DNA from: CAVALG01 sp963656085
GTDB lineage: Bacteria > Bacillota > Clostridia > Oscillospirales > Acutalibacteraceae
Length of the DNA stretch: 21,253 bases
Assembly (NCBI GenBank): GCA_963656085.1
Contig: CAVKHV010000028.1
Location: 1-21,253, forward strand
Direction of reading: 5' to 3'
How positions within the stretch are numbered: position 1 is the stretch's first letter; every line of letters starts with the position of its first letter. Made by a program: the position numbers and the translations under genes. Shown in pieces: positions 21,008-21,253 of this stretch. A model generated the notes under the pieces. That model made no database searches. It had not been told where the DNA came from and worked only from the letters and a program-made list of their open reading frames with translations.

Positions 21008-21034
21008 TTAGCACTCACACTCTATGAGTGCTAA
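21008..21034. promoter_or_regulatory. CIRCE operator of the hrcA operon
   Basis: TTAGCACTC (21008-21016), nine bases, GAGTGCTAA (21026-21034): a perfect match to the CIRCE consensus. It lies just downstream of the -10 box and covers the transcript start, which gives HrcA autorepression. Confidence 0.98.
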
Positions 21035-21041
21035 CAAGTAT

Positions 21042-21070
21042 AATATACCCCCCTTTTTTCACTTTGTCAA
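21042..21070 (-). promoter_or_regulatory. Sigma-A promoter of the heat-shock operon
   Basis: On the minus strand: -35 TTGACA (21070-21065), 17-base spacer, -10 TATATT (21047-21042). The transcript starts around 21035, at the edge of the CIRCE palindrome. Confidence 0.9.
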
Positions 21071-21124
21071 GCAAAAAATGCAACTTTTTGCAAAATAGTT
21101 TGACCTTTACTGACCTTAGCGTTC

Positions 21125-21253
21125 TAGACATTAGACTGTAGACGTTAGACATTAGATGTGGTGAATGGCAGCTTGCGGGCTGACGGTAAGCACAGACTCT
21201 TGCCGCCCTCTGACGAGGGAGGTGGCACGGCGTAGCCGTGACGGAGGGAGAGA
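21125..21253 (+). repeat. Composite inverted-repeat element, copy 3 (cut by window end)
   Basis: The left arm has five heptamers (TAGACAT TAGACTG TAGACGT TAGACAT TAGATGT, 21125-21159). It is followed by GGTGAATGGCAGCTTGCG, then GACGGTAAGCAC, and the core with the TGACGAGGGAGG segment, the hairpin CACGGC-GTA-GCCGTG (21226-21240) and GGAGGGAGAGA at the very edge. The right arm lies outside the window. It shares the core hairpin sequence with copy 2 and the orientation with copy 1. It starts about 55 bases upstream of the hrcA -35 box. Confidence 0.9.

Noticed and set aside
20977..21018. Longer HrcA start at ATG 21018
   Set aside because: That ATG lies within the CIRCE operator; ATG 20976 has a GAGG site and gives the standard N-terminus.

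Overview
The window looks like chromosomal DNA of a clostridial Bacillota, most likely a gut-type Clostridia near the Oscillospirales. I infer this from the hrcA-grpE-dnaK-dnaJ order behind a perfect CIRCE element, the infC-rpmI-rplT operon with an attenuated leader and an AUU start, strong GGAGG ribosome binding sites, sigma-A promoters, and family-level resemblance of the proteins. No rRNA or canonical tRNA gene is present, so I cannot name a genus.

Layout. (1) 1-1470, plus strand: the 3' end of a single-chain glycyl-tRNA synthetase, a membrane-anchored DUF3862/BLIP-like protein, and queH (epoxyqueuosine reductase). (2) 1461-1667: first copy of a composite inverted-repeat element. (3) 1693-6452, plus: a tight run alaS - HIT hydrolase - YczE/DUF6198-like membrane protein - phosphoribosyltransferase - ybaK-type deacylase, with overlaps or gaps of at most 25 bp. 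(4) 6477-7306: a second, inverted and strongly expanded copy of the element, with a 99-bp tandem array on one side and a 42-bp tandem array on the other. (5) 7329-9002: a compact accessory module. Two small minus-strand genes (a coiled-coil protein and a sigma region-4-like HTH protein) face an XRE repressor/ImmA metallopeptidase pair. Three ACAC-N5-GTGT operators lie in the intergenic region, and one sits inside the spacer of each divergent promoter. (6) 9021-10386: promoter, attenuator leader, infC, rpmI, rplT, terminator. (7) 10403-12014, minus: a PII-like regulator followed by a CPA2 cation/proton antiporter. (8) 12099-16153, plus: a zinc-type uptake locus made of a Fur/Zur-family regulator behind two 7-1-7 operators, a small Cys-rich membrane protein, a structured intergenic region, substrate-binding lipoprotein, ATPase, permease and an auxiliary OB-like lipoprotein. 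(9) 16162-21070, minus: the HrcA-CIRCE heat-shock operon, with two adjacent structured elements between dnaK and dnaJ. (10) 21125-end: third copy of the composite repeat, cut by the window edge.

How the parts fit. Most of the window is housekeeping: translation, tRNA quality control, chaperones and metal supply. The unusual material is the heptamer-armed repeat family (three copies in 21 kb, with a hairpin whose sequence changes while its pairing is kept), the autoregulated XRE/ImmA/sigma-like switch, the nested inverted-repeat region before the zinc-binding protein gene, and a structure with a T-arm-like element between dnaK and dnaJ. The zinc locus also carries two poorly characterised Cys-containing proteins that probably belong to the metal-handling system.
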